A stretch of DNA of 64,000 nucleotides. It comes from Hyphomicrobium sp. (lineage in GTDB: Bacteria; Pseudomonadota; Alphaproteobacteria; Rhizobiales; Hyphomicrobiaceae). A program made the translations under genes and the position numbers. Positions within the stretch are counted from its first letter, which is position 1; each line of letters opens with the position of its first letter. The notes beneath the pieces were generated by a model, which was given only the letters and a program-made list of their open reading frames with translations, was not told where the DNA came from and ran no database searches. Shown here piece by piece: positions 18,937 to 28,037 of the stretch. The stretch lies in the NCBI RefSeq assembly GCF_009026145.1, contig NZ_WBUE01000010.1:57640-121639 (forward strand), written 5' to 3'.

Positions 18937-19605
18937 ATGGCCGTGGGCGCGAAGGAGAAGGAAGCGGCGGCGCGACGGGCGGTGATCGATACCGCCCGGG
19001 CGATGAGCCGCTCGGGATTGTCGCCCGGGCGCTCCGGCAACGTCTCATGCCGCTGGAAGGGTGGCATGCTGATCACGCCCACCGGCATGGCCTACGACGC
19101 CGTCCGCCCGCGCGACATCGTCTTCGTCAACGGCGACGGTGCTGTGCCGGGCAAGAAATCGCGCAAACCGTCGAGCGAGTGGCGTTTTCACCTCGCCGCC
19201 TATCGCGCGCGCCCCGACATGCACGCCGTCGTCCACACGCATTCGCTCTACGCCACTGTACTCGCCTGCGCCCACAAGCCGATTCCGGCGTTCCACTATA
19301 TGGTCGCCGTGGCAGGCGGGAATAACATCCCGCTGGCGCCCTACGACACGTTCGGCACCGAGGCGCTGGCCGAGCACGTCGCCAACGGGCTCGCGCAGCG
19401 CAACGCCTGCCTGATGGCCAACCACGGTCAGATCGCCATTGGAACTTCCCTCGCATCAGCGCTCGAGCTCGCCCATGAGGTCGAGGTGCTGGCGGAGCAG
19501 TACGCGAAAGTGCTCACGCTCGGCGAGGCGAACATCCTACCTGACGAGGAGATGGCGCGCGTGCTGGAGCGCTTCAAAACCTACGGCCAGCGCGCGCAGG
19601 GTTGA
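18937..19605 (+). CDS. Class II aldolase, candidate Ald2 of the MTA/5-deoxyribose DHAP shunt
   Basis: 222 residues from ATG 18937 after AGAGGGAGC. Class II (zinc) aldolase/adducin fold: GLSPGRSGNVSCR (about 28-40), ITPTGMAYD, PSSEWRFHLAAY, the metal-binding VVHTHSLYATVLAC (HTH at about 100-102) and ANHGQIAIG with a third His. The family holds fuculose-phosphate aldolase, MtnB dehydratase and Ald2. Linkage to mtnA and apt, and no mtnC/mtnD/mtnK in view, favour cleavage of methylthioribulose-1-phosphate to DHAP and methylthioacetaldehyde as in Rhodospirillum rubrum. MtnB-type dehydratase activity remains an alternative. Confidence 0.85.
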   Translation: MAVGAKEKEAAARRAVIDTARAMSRSGLSPGRSGNVSCRWKGGMLITPTGMAYDAVRPRDIVFVNGDGAVPGKKSRKPSSEWRFHLAAYRARPDMHAVVHTHSLYATVLACAHKPIPAFHYMVAVAGGNNIPLAPYDTFGTEALAEHVANGLAQRNACLMANHGQIAIGTSLASALELAHEVEVLAEQYAKVLTLGEANILPDEEMARVLERFKTYGQRAQG

Positions 19606-19869
19606 TCAGTTCGAAAACTCTTGCAGAGTGGTCTTGCACGTGCGGCGCCATTCCGCCTTGGTCATATGCGTGCGCGGCTCCCAGATCGCCATGCAGTCTT
19701 TCATGCGCTGTTCCGCGCTCGGGTCGAGATTGATGCTGCCGGTGGTGACGGCGTCCGTGCCTGCAGGCTTAGGAAGCTCTGACGGGGGTGCCGGGTCGGC
19801 GAGTGCAGCGCCGCCGAGCAGTACGGCGCCGAAAAGGGAGAGTGCAAAGGCCTTGTCAAATCTCGGCAT
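19606..19869 (-). CDS. Small exported protein with a C-terminal CMAIWEPRTHMTKAEW motif
   Basis: 87 residues from ATG 19869 with AGAAGGA upstream. Signal peptide about 1-25 (FALSLFGAVLLGGAALA). A Pro-rich linker and TTGSINLD lead to a C-terminal helix-like block, KDCMAIWEPRTHMTKAEWRR then TCKTTL, with two Cys. The same block occurs in many small Rhizobiales periplasmic proteins of unknown role. Its stop abuts the aldolase stop (convergent). Confidence 0.7.
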   Translation of the reverse strand: MPRFDKAFALSLFGAVLLGGAALADPAPPSELPKPAGTDAVTTGSINLDPSAEQRMKDCMAIWEPRTHMTKAEWRRTCKTTLQEFSN

Positions 19870-19929
19870 GGGAATCCTTCTAGGTTCGGCGGGTGGGAGC
19901 ATCGGCGGCGCCGCTGCTCCCGCCTGCGG

Positions 19930-20112
19930 CTAGCTGACATGGGGGCCCTGCATCTCGCGCAGCGCGGCTTCGATGCGCCGCCAGGTCTCCGCCTGCTCAG
20001 CATCGCCCTGCTGCTCGAGGGCGTGGGCCCTCTGCGCTGCCTCGGCAATGGCCTGATCACCGTGCGCGTCGCGCAGCTTGCGGGCGTGCTCCTGGATTTC
20101 GATCACGTGCAT
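19930..20112 (-). CDS. Small conserved cytosolic helical protein
   Basis: 60 residues from ATG 20112, preceded by TGGGAGGATGCGAC. Sequence MHVIEIQEHARKLRDAHGDQ continues into AIAEAAQRAHALEQQGDAEQ and a WRRIEAAL helix: fully helical, Ala/Glu/Arg-rich, with no signal peptide. Near-identical short proteins are common in Rhizobiales and have no known function. The longer in-frame ORF to 20211 is not used because the SD fits 20112. Confidence 0.7.
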   Translation of the reverse strand: MHVIEIQEHARKLRDAHGDQAIAEAAQRAHALEQQGDAEQAETWRRIEAALREMQGPHVS

Positions 20113-20210
20113 GTCGCATCCTCCCATTTTGTGGGCGATGGGAGGCATATAGGAGCGGCCTGTGTCGGCGCCAACGGCCTGTCCAGCCGGTCCTTCGGCA
20201 CGGCCGGCCA

Positions 20211-21311
20211 TCAGTTGGCGAAGCGGAAGTGCATCACGTCGCCATCCTTGACGACATACTCCTTGCCTTCCAGCCGCATCTTGCCGGCATCCTTAGCCCC
20301 GACCTCGCCGCCCAGCCCCACGTAATCGTCGTAGGCGATGGTTTCGGCGCGGATGAAGCCCTTCTCGAAGTCGGTATGGATGACGCCGGCGGCCTGCGGC
20401 GCCTTGGTGCCGCGGGTGATGGTCCAGGCGCGCGCTTCCTTCGGGCCCACCGTGAAATAGGTGACGAGGTCGAGGAGCTTGTAGCCGGCGCGGATGAGGC
20501 GGCTGAGACCCGGCTCATCGAGGCCAAGGTCTTTGAGGAACTCGGCGCGCTCATCCGCCGCCAGGCCTGCGAACTCAGATTCGATCTTGGCCGAGATGAC
20601 GACGCAGCCGGCACCTTCTTGCGCCGCGCGTTTCTCGACCGCGGCTGAGTACTTGTTGCCCGTGGCCGCCGACGCCTCATCGACGTTGCATACGTAAAGC
20701 ACCGGCTTGGCGGTCAGGAGCTGCAGCGCGTCGAAGACGGGGCGCTCCTCGGGCGCAATGTCGGCGAGGCGCGCCGGCTTGCCCTCGCGCAGCAGCGCTA
20801 GGGCCTTGTCCATGACGACGAGCTGCGCCTTGGCTTCCTTGTCGGCGCCGGCCTTGGCCTTCTTCTCGACGTTGGTGCGGCGCTTCTCGAGGCTGTCGAG
20901 GTCGGCGAGCATCAGCTCGGTCTCGACCACCTCGGCGTCGGCCAAGGGATCGATGCGGTTTTCCACGTGCGTGACGTCGTCGTCCTCGAAGCAGCGCAGC
21001 ACGTAGGCGACGGCGTCCACCTCGCGGATGTGGCCGAGGAACTGGTTGCCGAGGCCCTCGCCTTTGGACGCGCCGCGCACCAGGCCGGCGATGTCGACGA
21101 AGGTCAGCCGCGTGGGGATGATCTGCCCCGATCCGGCGACGGCGGCGAGCTTATCGAGGCGCTCGTCGGGCACGCCCACCTCGCCGACGTTCGGCTCGAT
21201 GGTGCAGAAGGGGTAGTTGGCGGCCTCGGCTGCCGCGGTCTGCGTCAGCGCGTTGAACAGGGTGGACTTGCCGACGTTCGGCAAACCCACGATGCCGCAT
21301 TTGAAGCCCAT
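20211..21311 (-). CDS. ychF: Redox-regulated ribosome-associated ATPase YchF (OLA1 family)
   Basis: 366 residues, full length. P-loop GLPNVGKSTLFNALT (about 8-22), switch/G3 DIAGLVRGASKGEGLGNQFL, and in place of a GTP-specific NKxD the segment YVCNVDE (about 204-210), which in this family prefers ATP. A helical coiled insert follows G3, and a C-terminal TGS-like domain ends AWTITRGTKAPQAAGVIHTD and DVMHFRFAN. It binds the 70S ribosome and is linked to translation-start fidelity and oxidative-stress control in E. coli. Confidence 0.97.
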   Translation of the reverse strand: MGFKCGIVGLPNVGKSTLFNALTQTAAAEAANYPFCTIEPNVGEVGVPDERLDKLAAVAGSGQIIPTRLTFVDIAGLVRGASKGEGLGNQFLGHIREVDAVAYVLRCFEDDDVTHVENRIDPLADAEVVETELMLADLDSLEKRRTNVEKKAKAGADKEAKAQLVVMDKALALLREGKPARLADIAPEERPVFDALQLLTAKPVLYVCNVDEASAATGNKYSAAVEKRAAQEGAGCVVISAKIESEFAGLAADERAEFLKDLGLDEPGLSRLIRAGYKLLDLVTYFTVGPKEARAWTITRGTKAPQAAGVIHTDFEKGFIRAETIAYDDYVGLGGEVGAKDAGKMRLEGKEYVVKDGDVMHFRFAN

Positions 21312-21364
21312 GATGCCTTAGCCCGAAGGATACCGGAGGAAGGGCGGCGAGCGGGAGTCCGCTG

Positions 21365-21403
21365 CGGCCCGGGTGCGTGGCGCATGCCTAGGGGTTTCGG
21401 GCC
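21365..21403. repeat. 39-bp direct repeat, copy 1 (left of the PDZ-Sel1 gene)
   Basis: Contains GCGTGGCGCATGCCTAGGGG (about 21375-21394). Copy 2 at 23569-23607 matches at 37 of 39 positions by eye, in the same orientation; flanking bases differ. The two copies bracket one gene. Confidence 0.85.
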
Positions 21404-21516
21404 AGAAAGGGAAGCCCACCGTTGCCGCAGTCGCCCGCCATGTCCCGCAATCGGGCGTGCAGCTGATTTGTCGAGCCTGGCCGGCGACGCTGGGTGTTCC
21501 GATGCGTCCGTGGAAA

Positions 21517-23313
21517 TCAGGGACCCTTGGTGCCGGACTTCGCCAGCCGATCGAGCGCGTCCTTCACGCCGGCGCCCATCCGGCCGTCTATGTCACCCGT
21601 GTAGTGCCCCGCGTCTTTTAGCTTGCGCTGCAGCGTGCGGCGGAAGTCAGGGCTCCATTTGTCGGCTTCGGCGATCAACTGCGTGCGCGCGTATTCGGAT
21701 CCACCCTTGACGGATGCAATCGCCCATTGCGCTGCACCCTCGGTATCCCTCGCAACTCCTAAGCCAAACTCGCTGCGGATCGCCATGGTGTACATGGCAC
21801 CGGTATCGCCGGCGTCCGCCGCTTTGCGGTACCAGCGCGTAGCCTCGGCGTCGTCCTTAGCGGTGCCGATGGCGTTGGCGTATATGTCGCCAAGAGCCAC
21901 CATGCCGACCGTAAGTCCATTATCCGCAGCCCACCGGAAGCTGCGCAGGGCCTCCGTCTGATCTTTGGGCACGCCGCGCCCGTAGTGATATGCCAATCCC
22001 AGGTGATAGAAGGCAGCCGTGTAACCGGCATCGGTGGCGCGGCGATACCAGCGCACGGCCTCCGTCTCGTCCTTGGGGAGGCCTTTGCCTTCGGCGTATG
22101 CGGCGCCGAGCTGCGCCATCGCGGTTGGATTGCCGGCGTCCGCCGCCTTGCGCATCAGAGCCACACCCGCTGTTTCGTCCTTGATGGTTCCCCTGCCATT
22201 GAGCTGCATCTGGGCAAACGCCGCCATGGCAGCCGCATTTCCGGCATCGCTGCCCTTGCGGAACCAGCGCACCGCCTCGACCGCGTCCTTGGAGGTGCCA
22301 AAACCGTTGTCGTACATCACGCCAAGCGCGTGCATGGCGCGTGGGTCGCCAGCCTCGCTGGCCTTTCTGAACCACTGCACGGCTTCGGAAAGCTCTTTCT
22401 CCTTCTCGGGGCCCTGGCTTGCCGCCAGCGTGGTGCCAAGCACGAACATCGCCACGGTTGATCCGGTCTCTGCGGCCTTGTGCTGCCACTTCAGTGCCTC
22501 CGACACATCCTCACGTCCCAAGAGCCCTAGGCGATAGATCTCGGCCAGCGCCAACGCCGCAGGGGCGTCGTTCTTATCGGCCCGGGCGGCGAGCCTGGCG
22601 ACGAGCGTCTTGTAGTCGCCATCAGGCCGCCAGATCTGGATCGCGACTTGTTTTCCGGGGCCAGCCTGCCCGATGAGGCGCGCCACGTCGGCCATGGCCG
22701 CAACGTCTTGCCCTTCCACGCGCGTGACGATGTCGCCGCGACGCAGTCGGACCTGCTCGGCGGCTCCTCCCGGCAAGACCTCTACGACAATGGCGCCCTT
22801 GGCTTCAGGGCCGATCGCGATCTGCCAGAACGCATCCAACGTCTGGCCACGCAAGCCGAGCACGCCGCGACTTCCGCTGCCGCCGAGCGTGACGCGTAGT
22901 ACCTCCTGCCGCCCGTATGATTCCGAGCCAGAGAAGGTGGGCTCGTCGGCGACGCGACCAGAGGGCGTGAGCGGCGGTGCGTTCAGGCGTTCGATCTTGA
23001 GCTTGGCGATCGGCGCGAATGCACCGGCGGGGTAGCGGTCGAGATAAGTCTGCAGCAGCTCCGGATCGTCGCTGTCCTTGACGCTGTTCCAGAAGATGAC
23101 CTCCACATCCATAGTTGGGACGGGCGTCGGCGTCGTGGAAGCGCCGGGAGACTCGTTCTTGCCGTCTTTGCCGGCTTCTACATGCTGCGGCGATGCGGTC
23201 AGCATCGCAACAAACAGGACATACGCGCCCATAAGGCACGACTTTCTTTGCGCCGAACGGCGAAATGTCTGGAAGTATCTGACCACGGCTGCAAGCGCTA
23301 TTCGCGCGGACAA
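21517..23313 (-). CDS. PDZ and Sel1-repeat protein, exported
   Basis: 598 residues if started at TTG 23313; ATG 23232 is an alternative. Hydrophobic signal about 28-47 after a basic n-region. Then: a short conserved block (VEVIFWNSVKDSDDPELLQT...LDRYPAGAFA), a PDZ domain around 155-215 (EVLPGGAAEQVRLRRGDIVT), about eight Sel1/TPR-like repeats from 235 to 540 (motif G-x-x-x-AM-x-x-LG-x-x-Y-x-x-G-x-G-x-x-KD-x-x-EA-x-x-W-x-KA), and a C-terminal peptidoglycan-binding-like helix pair (GHYTGDIDGRMGAGVKDALD). Likely a periplasmic scaffold. It is bracketed by direct repeats. Confidence 0.85.
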   Translation of the reverse strand: MSARIALAAVVRYFQTFRRSAQRKSCLMGAYVLFVAMLTASPQHVEAGKDGKNESPGASTTPTPVPTMDVEVIFWNSVKDSDDPELLQTYLDRYPAGAFAPIAKLKIERLNAPPLTPSGRVADEPTFSGSESYGRQEVLRVTLGGSGSRGVLGLRGQTLDAFWQIAIGPEAKGAIVVEVLPGGAAEQVRLRRGDIVTRVEGQDVAAMADVARLIGQAGPGKQVAIQIWRPDGDYKTLVARLAARADKNDAPAALALAEIYRLGLLGREDVSEALKWQHKAAETGSTVAMFVLGTTLAASQGPEKEKELSEAVQWFRKASEAGDPRAMHALGVMYDNGFGTSKDAVEAVRWFRKGSDAGNAAAMAAFAQMQLNGRGTIKDETAGVALMRKAADAGNPTAMAQLGAAYAEGKGLPKDETEAVRWYRRATDAGYTAAFYHLGLAYHYGRGVPKDQTEALRSFRWAADNGLTVGMVALGDIYANAIGTAKDDAEATRWYRKAADAGDTGAMYTMAIRSEFGLGVARDTEGAAQWAIASVKGGSEYARTQLIAEADKWSPDFRRTLQRKLKDAGHYTGDIDGRMGAGVKDALDRLAKSGTKGP

Positions 23314-23885
23314 GAAACGTCGCTACATTCTATTCAGGCCGGAAGCCGAAGCGCGTCAAGCGGTGCCGAAGGCACAGCAGTAGATTTGGTCGAATATTCC
23401 TCACCAACATCCCGAGCTGGTATGTGCTGTGGTGCATGATCATCGACGTCACTACCGGCGTCGGTCCGATCACGGTGGGCTCACGGTGTCATCTAAGTAC
23501 CGCTCACAACTTGCCGATGTCCAGCAGACCGCGATGTTGGAAGGGGGAGCGCCCAAGCGTACGTGGCTCGGCCCGGATGCGTGGCGCATGCCTAGGGGTT
23601 TCAGGCCCGCTCAGCCGATGCGTCCCTTAACGGGCAGGGATGGCGTGGAAAAGCTCATTGCGCTTTTGCCACTCCATCGCTTTGTCGGCATCGGCGTGCG
23701 CCCCGTCTTGGGCTCCTCCAGTATCGACCGGGGTGCTCGCGAGGGCTTCCTCCGTGCGCGCAGTGTCGGACCGCGGTGCTCGAACAGCCGTTTGGATCGT
23801 CAAGCCGCGCCAAAGAGCCAGTGGCGATTTTCGCGGGCGCTGGCTTTCTTGGCCCGGCGGCCCGCTTAGGCATGGAGGAAGCACC
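23314..23885. other. 572-bp region without a recognisable gene
   Basis: Open frames exist on both strands, for example 23429-23869 plus and 23627-23959 minus, but none has family motifs, a good SD or a convincing amino-acid pattern. It holds copy 2 of the 39-bp repeat. Rows near 23341-23460 are more A+T-rich than the surrounding genes, consistent with a promoter area for the PDZ-Sel1 gene or with insertion debris. Confidence 0.5.
23569..23607. repeat. 39-bp direct repeat, copy 2 (right of the PDZ-Sel1 gene)
   Basis: Second copy of the element at 21365-21403, same orientation, two substitutions. The 2.2-kb interval between the copies contains only the PDZ-Sel1 gene and its upstream region. 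Confidence 0.85.
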
Positions 23886-24044
23886 ATGAGGATTCTCACC
23901 TCTGTTCTCGCCTTGAGTCTTGCAGCTGCGTTCGCAGCGCCGGCGCTCGCAGGTGACACACCGAAGACGCAGGCCGAATGCGCGAAGATGATAGATATGA
24001 TCTGGGACGACGCGACAAAGACATGCGTCGCGCCGAAGAGGTAG
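23886..24044 (+). CDS. Very small exported protein (52 aa)
   Basis: ATG 23886 is preceded by ATGGAGGAAGCACC, a strong SD. Residues 1-22 form a signal peptide (SVLALSLAAAFAAPALAG). The mature part is about 30 residues with two Cys (AECAKMIDMIWDDATKTCVA), suitable for a disulfide. A good intrinsic terminator follows 12 bases after the stop, which supports a real, separately transcribed gene. Function unknown. Confidence 0.75.
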   Translation: MRILTSVLALSLAAAFAAPALAGDTPKTQAECAKMIDMIWDDATKTCVAPKR

Positions 24045-24056
24045 CGCGTGGTTTAC

Positions 24057-24090
24057 GACGGCGGGGCTCTCGTGCCCGCCGTCTTTTGTT
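24057..24090 (+). terminator. Intrinsic terminator after the 52-aa gene
   Basis: GACGGCGGG (24057-24065) pairs perfectly with CCCGCCGTC (24075-24083), with a nine-base loop, followed directly by TTTTGTT. The right end overlaps the last codon region of the convergent DUF2270 gene. Confidence 0.8.
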
Positions 24091-24802
24091 ACCCCATCGC
24101 AACCCCGCCAGGCCGCAGGGCGTGCTTGGTGCGATCGAGATAGTACGTCACGAGCGCGAACGTTATCCAGCCAGTGGTGAATAAGACACCGCCGAGCAAA
24201 ACCAGCTCACCTGGAATAGGACCTACCGCGGCGCGCTGCACCAGCTCCGCCAGGTTGGACATAGGCACCGGGTGGACCGCCACTTTGGCGTAGTAGGCAA
24301 GCGTCTGAATGCCGAGAATCCAAATGTAGTTTCGGCGCAGACGCCGTCCGATTGCACGCGCAAGGCTGATATGATGGCGCGGCTCGCAATAGTCGCGCGC
24401 CAGTACCTGGGGCCAGCCGCCGCTAGGCTTCACACCTTCGCCGCGCAGCATCGGGGCATAGAAGTTCGTCTCCAACCAGCGGCACCGCGCGCGCCAGACG
24501 TTGAAGTAGCGATAGCGCCGCGCCTCGAAGAGCAAGAACACGATGCACAAAATGCCCGCGAGAATCAGCGGCAGCGGCGAGGCCTCGCTGGTGGAGAATG
24601 TTACGGATAGAGCGATCGCCAGCGTGACCACCGCCCAATTGGTGGTGTTGTCGAGCCGCGTCCGCCAAATCGTACTGCGGTAAACCTCGCCGCGATAGAG
24701 ATGCGCGAGCGCACCGATCTCGGCCGGGTTGAATTCGTGCGGGCGCAGGGCGGGTCTGACTGCTTCCATGGCCGCGCTCATCAAAATCATATTATAGCGC
24801 AA
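24089..24802 (-). CDS. DUF2270 integral membrane protein
   Basis: 237 residues. After a short cytosolic start (FNPAEIGALAHLYRGEVYRS, then TIWRTRLDNTTNWAVV) there are two adjacent membrane helices (about 54-92) and two more near the C-terminus (about 195-222). A basic block between them (EARRYRYFNVWRARCRWLET, NFYAPMLRG) is the family hallmark. DUF2270 proteins are predicted four-helix membrane proteins of unknown role. Starts at residues 5, 8 or 12 are possible because several Met codons cluster. Confidence 0.82.
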   Translation of the reverse strand: MRYNMILMSAAMEAVRPALRPHEFNPAEIGALAHLYRGEVYRSTIWRTRLDNTTNWAVVTLAIALSVTFSTSEASPLPLILAGILCIVFLLFEARRYRYFNVWRARCRWLETNFYAPMLRGEGVKPSGGWPQVLARDYCEPRHHISLARAIGRRLRRNYIWILGIQTLAYYAKVAVHPVPMSNLAELVQRAAVGPIPGELVLLGGVLFTTGWITFALVTYYLDRTKHALRPGGVAMG

Positions 24803-24875
24803 CCTTGCGTCTCAGCCCCAGCTTTTGGCGTCTGGCTTTGAGCCTCGAGGACGGTGCTTAACGGCTAGTGTAGGT

Positions 24876-25799
24876 TCAGCGGTACCGGGCGAGGGCGAAG
24901 GTGGAGTAGCTGTTCGGGCTCGGCAGCTTCTCCTTGCCGGTCATGGCATCGGCGAGCGCCTCGCCGATATCGGTGCCGGGATCGGCCTCCTTCACGGCGA
25001 CGACGATGAACGGCCGTTGCCAGCTGGTGCCGCCCGTCTCACAGTTCGCGCACGGGTCGCGGTACTGGCCGAGATTGAGCGTCCAGACCGGAATGCCCTC
25101 CGCCACTGCGCCGGAAATCAGGCTCGCCGCCTGCCTGGCACGCCGCTCGGCGCGCGCCACCTCCTCGGTGGCGCTGCCTTCCTGCGAGGCGGTGCCGATG
25201 GCGATCACCTCCTTGGCGTCGGCGAGCGCCCCTTTGACCTCCTCGTCGAGCACGGCGGCGGCAAGCTCGGCGCGCGGGATTGTCTTGCCGTCTTTCTCGA
25301 GATCGTCGGCGCTGCCGCGCACCCATAGGAAGCTCTTGTTCAAGACTACGACGTCGAAGGCCCCGCGACGCCCGGCCTTGTCCTTGCCCTCGATGGCGAA
25401 CACGGTGGAGTTGCGCGTCTGGCGCACCTCCGCTTGGGGCGCGATGGCCGCCGTCTCGAGCTTCAGCGGGTCGATCACGTTCCTCTTGATCTCGATCGCA
25501 CCATAGGTCGCGGCCGCGCCGGTCGAGGCGACGAGCACGGCGACGCCGGCATTCGACTTGAACAGTCCAAGGAACCAGCCGATGCGGTCCCACCAGCCGG
25601 CACCGCGATCATAGGCGCGATAGCCGCGCCACAGCCAGCTGAGCGCACTGCGGCGTCGCCGTTCGTCTTCCTGCGCAACGGGCATCGGCGAGGTGGATGG
25701 CCCCGTCTCCGCCTTTCCGCATGCAAGCCACGCTACGACAAAGCCGAGGGCGAATGCACCGGCGGCGTACCAGGCGAAGTCAGCGCTTAGATGCTGCAT
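24876..25799 (-). CDS. Membrane-anchored protein with OmpA-like C-terminal region
   Basis: 307 residues. One N-terminal helix (about 8-26) and a second around 83-100 (AGVAVLVASTGAAATYGAIE) flank a charged WRGYRAYDRGAGWWDRIGWF loop. The soluble C-terminus (about 115-307) contains IAIGTASQEGSATEEVARAERRARQAASLI, split by one residue, which resembles the I-x-G-(x)-S-x-EG...N-x-x-LSxxRA pattern of OmpA/MotB peptidoglycan-binding domains, plus a CANC pair. Cell-envelope function is inferred only. It lies 57 bases downstream of the next gene on the same strand, so the two probably form an operon. Confidence 0.75.
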   Translation of the reverse strand: MQHLSADFAWYAAGAFALGFVVAWLACGKAETGPSTSPMPVAQEDERRRRSALSWLWRGYRAYDRGAGWWDRIGWFLGLFKSNAGVAVLVASTGAAATYGAIEIKRNVIDPLKLETAAIAPQAEVRQTRNSTVFAIEGKDKAGRRGAFDVVVLNKSFLWVRGSADDLEKDGKTIPRAELAAAVLDEEVKGALADAKEVIAIGTASQEGSATEEVARAERRARQAASLISGAVAEGIPVWTLNLGQYRDPCANCETGGTSWQRPFIVVAVKEADPGTDIGEALADAMTGKEKLPSPNSYSTFALARYR

Positions 25800-25856
25800 G
25801 GCATGCTCCTGCGGACGTGCGGCCGCGGCCGGCCCGTTACCTAGCGCATTGCCGTG

Positions 25857-26204
25857 TCAGAAATTGATGTTCTGGATCACGTAGCCGGCGCCGAAGGCGA
25901 TCAGCCCGGCGATGACGATCTGTGGCAACACGGAGACGAACTTGCTCAAGAGCTCGACGAAAGCGTGGAACAGGGCCACGACGCCCGACCACAGCACCAT
26001 GAAGGCCCTGTAGAGAATGTAGGCGATGGCCGCCAAGGCGACGATCAGCACGACGATCTTCCAGATCGGCAGCGCCTGCCAGTCGGACGAGAAAATGGAG
26101 ACGATCTGGCCGAACGACCAGTTCCAGACGAGCTGCAGGAATTTGAAGATGGCAGCAATGCCCTGCTGCAAGAACTGTACGATGGAATTGATGATCCCTT
26201 CCAC
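25857..26204 (-). CDS. Small multi-helix membrane protein
   Basis: 115 residues from ATG 26204 with GGGGAGGGGCACGTGG upstream. Almost entirely hydrophobic or amphipathic: IVQFLQQGIAAIFKFLQLVW, IWKIVVLIVALAAIAYILYR, VLWSGVVALFHAFVELLSKF and VLPQIVIAGLIAFGAGYVIQ suggest three to four helices. No family recognised. It precedes the OmpA-like gene and likely works with it in the envelope. Confidence 0.72.
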   Translation of the reverse strand: MEGIINSIVQFLQQGIAAIFKFLQLVWNWSFGQIVSIFSSDWQALPIWKIVVLIVALAAIAYILYRAFMVLWSGVVALFHAFVELLSKFVSVLPQIVIAGLIAFGAGYVIQNINF

Positions 26205-26304
26205 GTGCCCCTCCCCTGTCGATGCCTGCCGGCACGATCACCCCCGGCCACGCGCCCACACTGGCCCGACCTCGTTGCGTACGCAAGCTGCGGCGCACAA
26301 CTGC

Positions 26305-27062
26305 TCAAGCTTTAAGCCGGTAGCCGGTGGTGAAAATGCGCCAGATGATGGCCAGGCAGACGAGCAGGAAGACCGCGGTCATGCCTAGGCTGGCTACGAT
26401 GTTGACGTCGGAAATTTCATAGAAGCTCCAGCGGAATCCGCTGACAAGGTAGACGACGGGGTTGAACAGCGTAACCGTCTGCCAGAACGGCGGCAGCATG
26501 TTCACCGAGTAGAACGTGCCGCCCAAGAATGTCAGCGGTGTCACAATCAACAGCGGAATGACCTGCAGCTTCTCGAAGCCGTCGGCCCAGATGCCGATGA
26601 TGAAACCAAGCAGGGAGAAGGTGACCGCCGTCAGGACCAGAAAGGCGAGCATCCACACCGGGTGGGCGATGTGCAGAGGAACGAATAGCGCCGCCGTGGC
26701 CAGGATGATGAGCCCGAGCATGATCGACTTCGTCGCCGCGGCGCCGACGTAGCCGAGCACGATCTCGAACGGTGAGATGGGCGCCGACAGGAGCTCGTAG
26801 ATCGTGCCGGTGAAGCGCGGGAAGTAGATGCCGAACGAGGCGTTGGCAATCGACTGTGTGAGGAGCTGCAGCATGATCAGCCCCGGGACGATGAAGGCGC
26901 CGTAGCTGACGCCGTCGATCTGCGAGATGCGCGTGCCGATGGCGGCGCCGAAGACGATGAAATAGAGCGAGGTCGACAGCACCGGCGAGATGATGCTCTG
27001 CATGATGGTGCGGAAGGCGCGCGACATCTCGAAGACGTAGATGGCTTTGACCGCGTGCAGGT

Positions 27063-27066
<4 letters not shown>
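26305..27066 (-). CDS. ABC-2 type exporter permease (YadH-like)
   Basis: 253 residues from ATG 27066. Six helices; typical ABC-2 permease segments are [40 protein letters not shown], a Pro-containing [20 protein letters not shown] near the C-terminus and [14 protein letters not shown]. The start overlaps the ATPase stop by four bases (ATGA), the normal coupling of this pair. The ATPase being about 308 and the permease about 255 residues matches E. coli YadG/YadH. Substrate unknown. A longer open frame reaching 27618 runs inside the ATPase gene in another frame and is not real. Confidence 0.92.
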
Positions 27067-27989
<923 letters not shown>

Positions 27990-28037
27990 GCGCGGCAGTT
28001 GGGCGGTCGCTGTCTCGTCTTCAAGGCAGCTCTCGCA

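Noticed and set aside
23429..23869. 146-residue plus-strand open frame beside the 39-bp repeat
   Set aside because: No SD, no domain, and a Ser/Arg/Pro-rich random pattern; left as gene-free.
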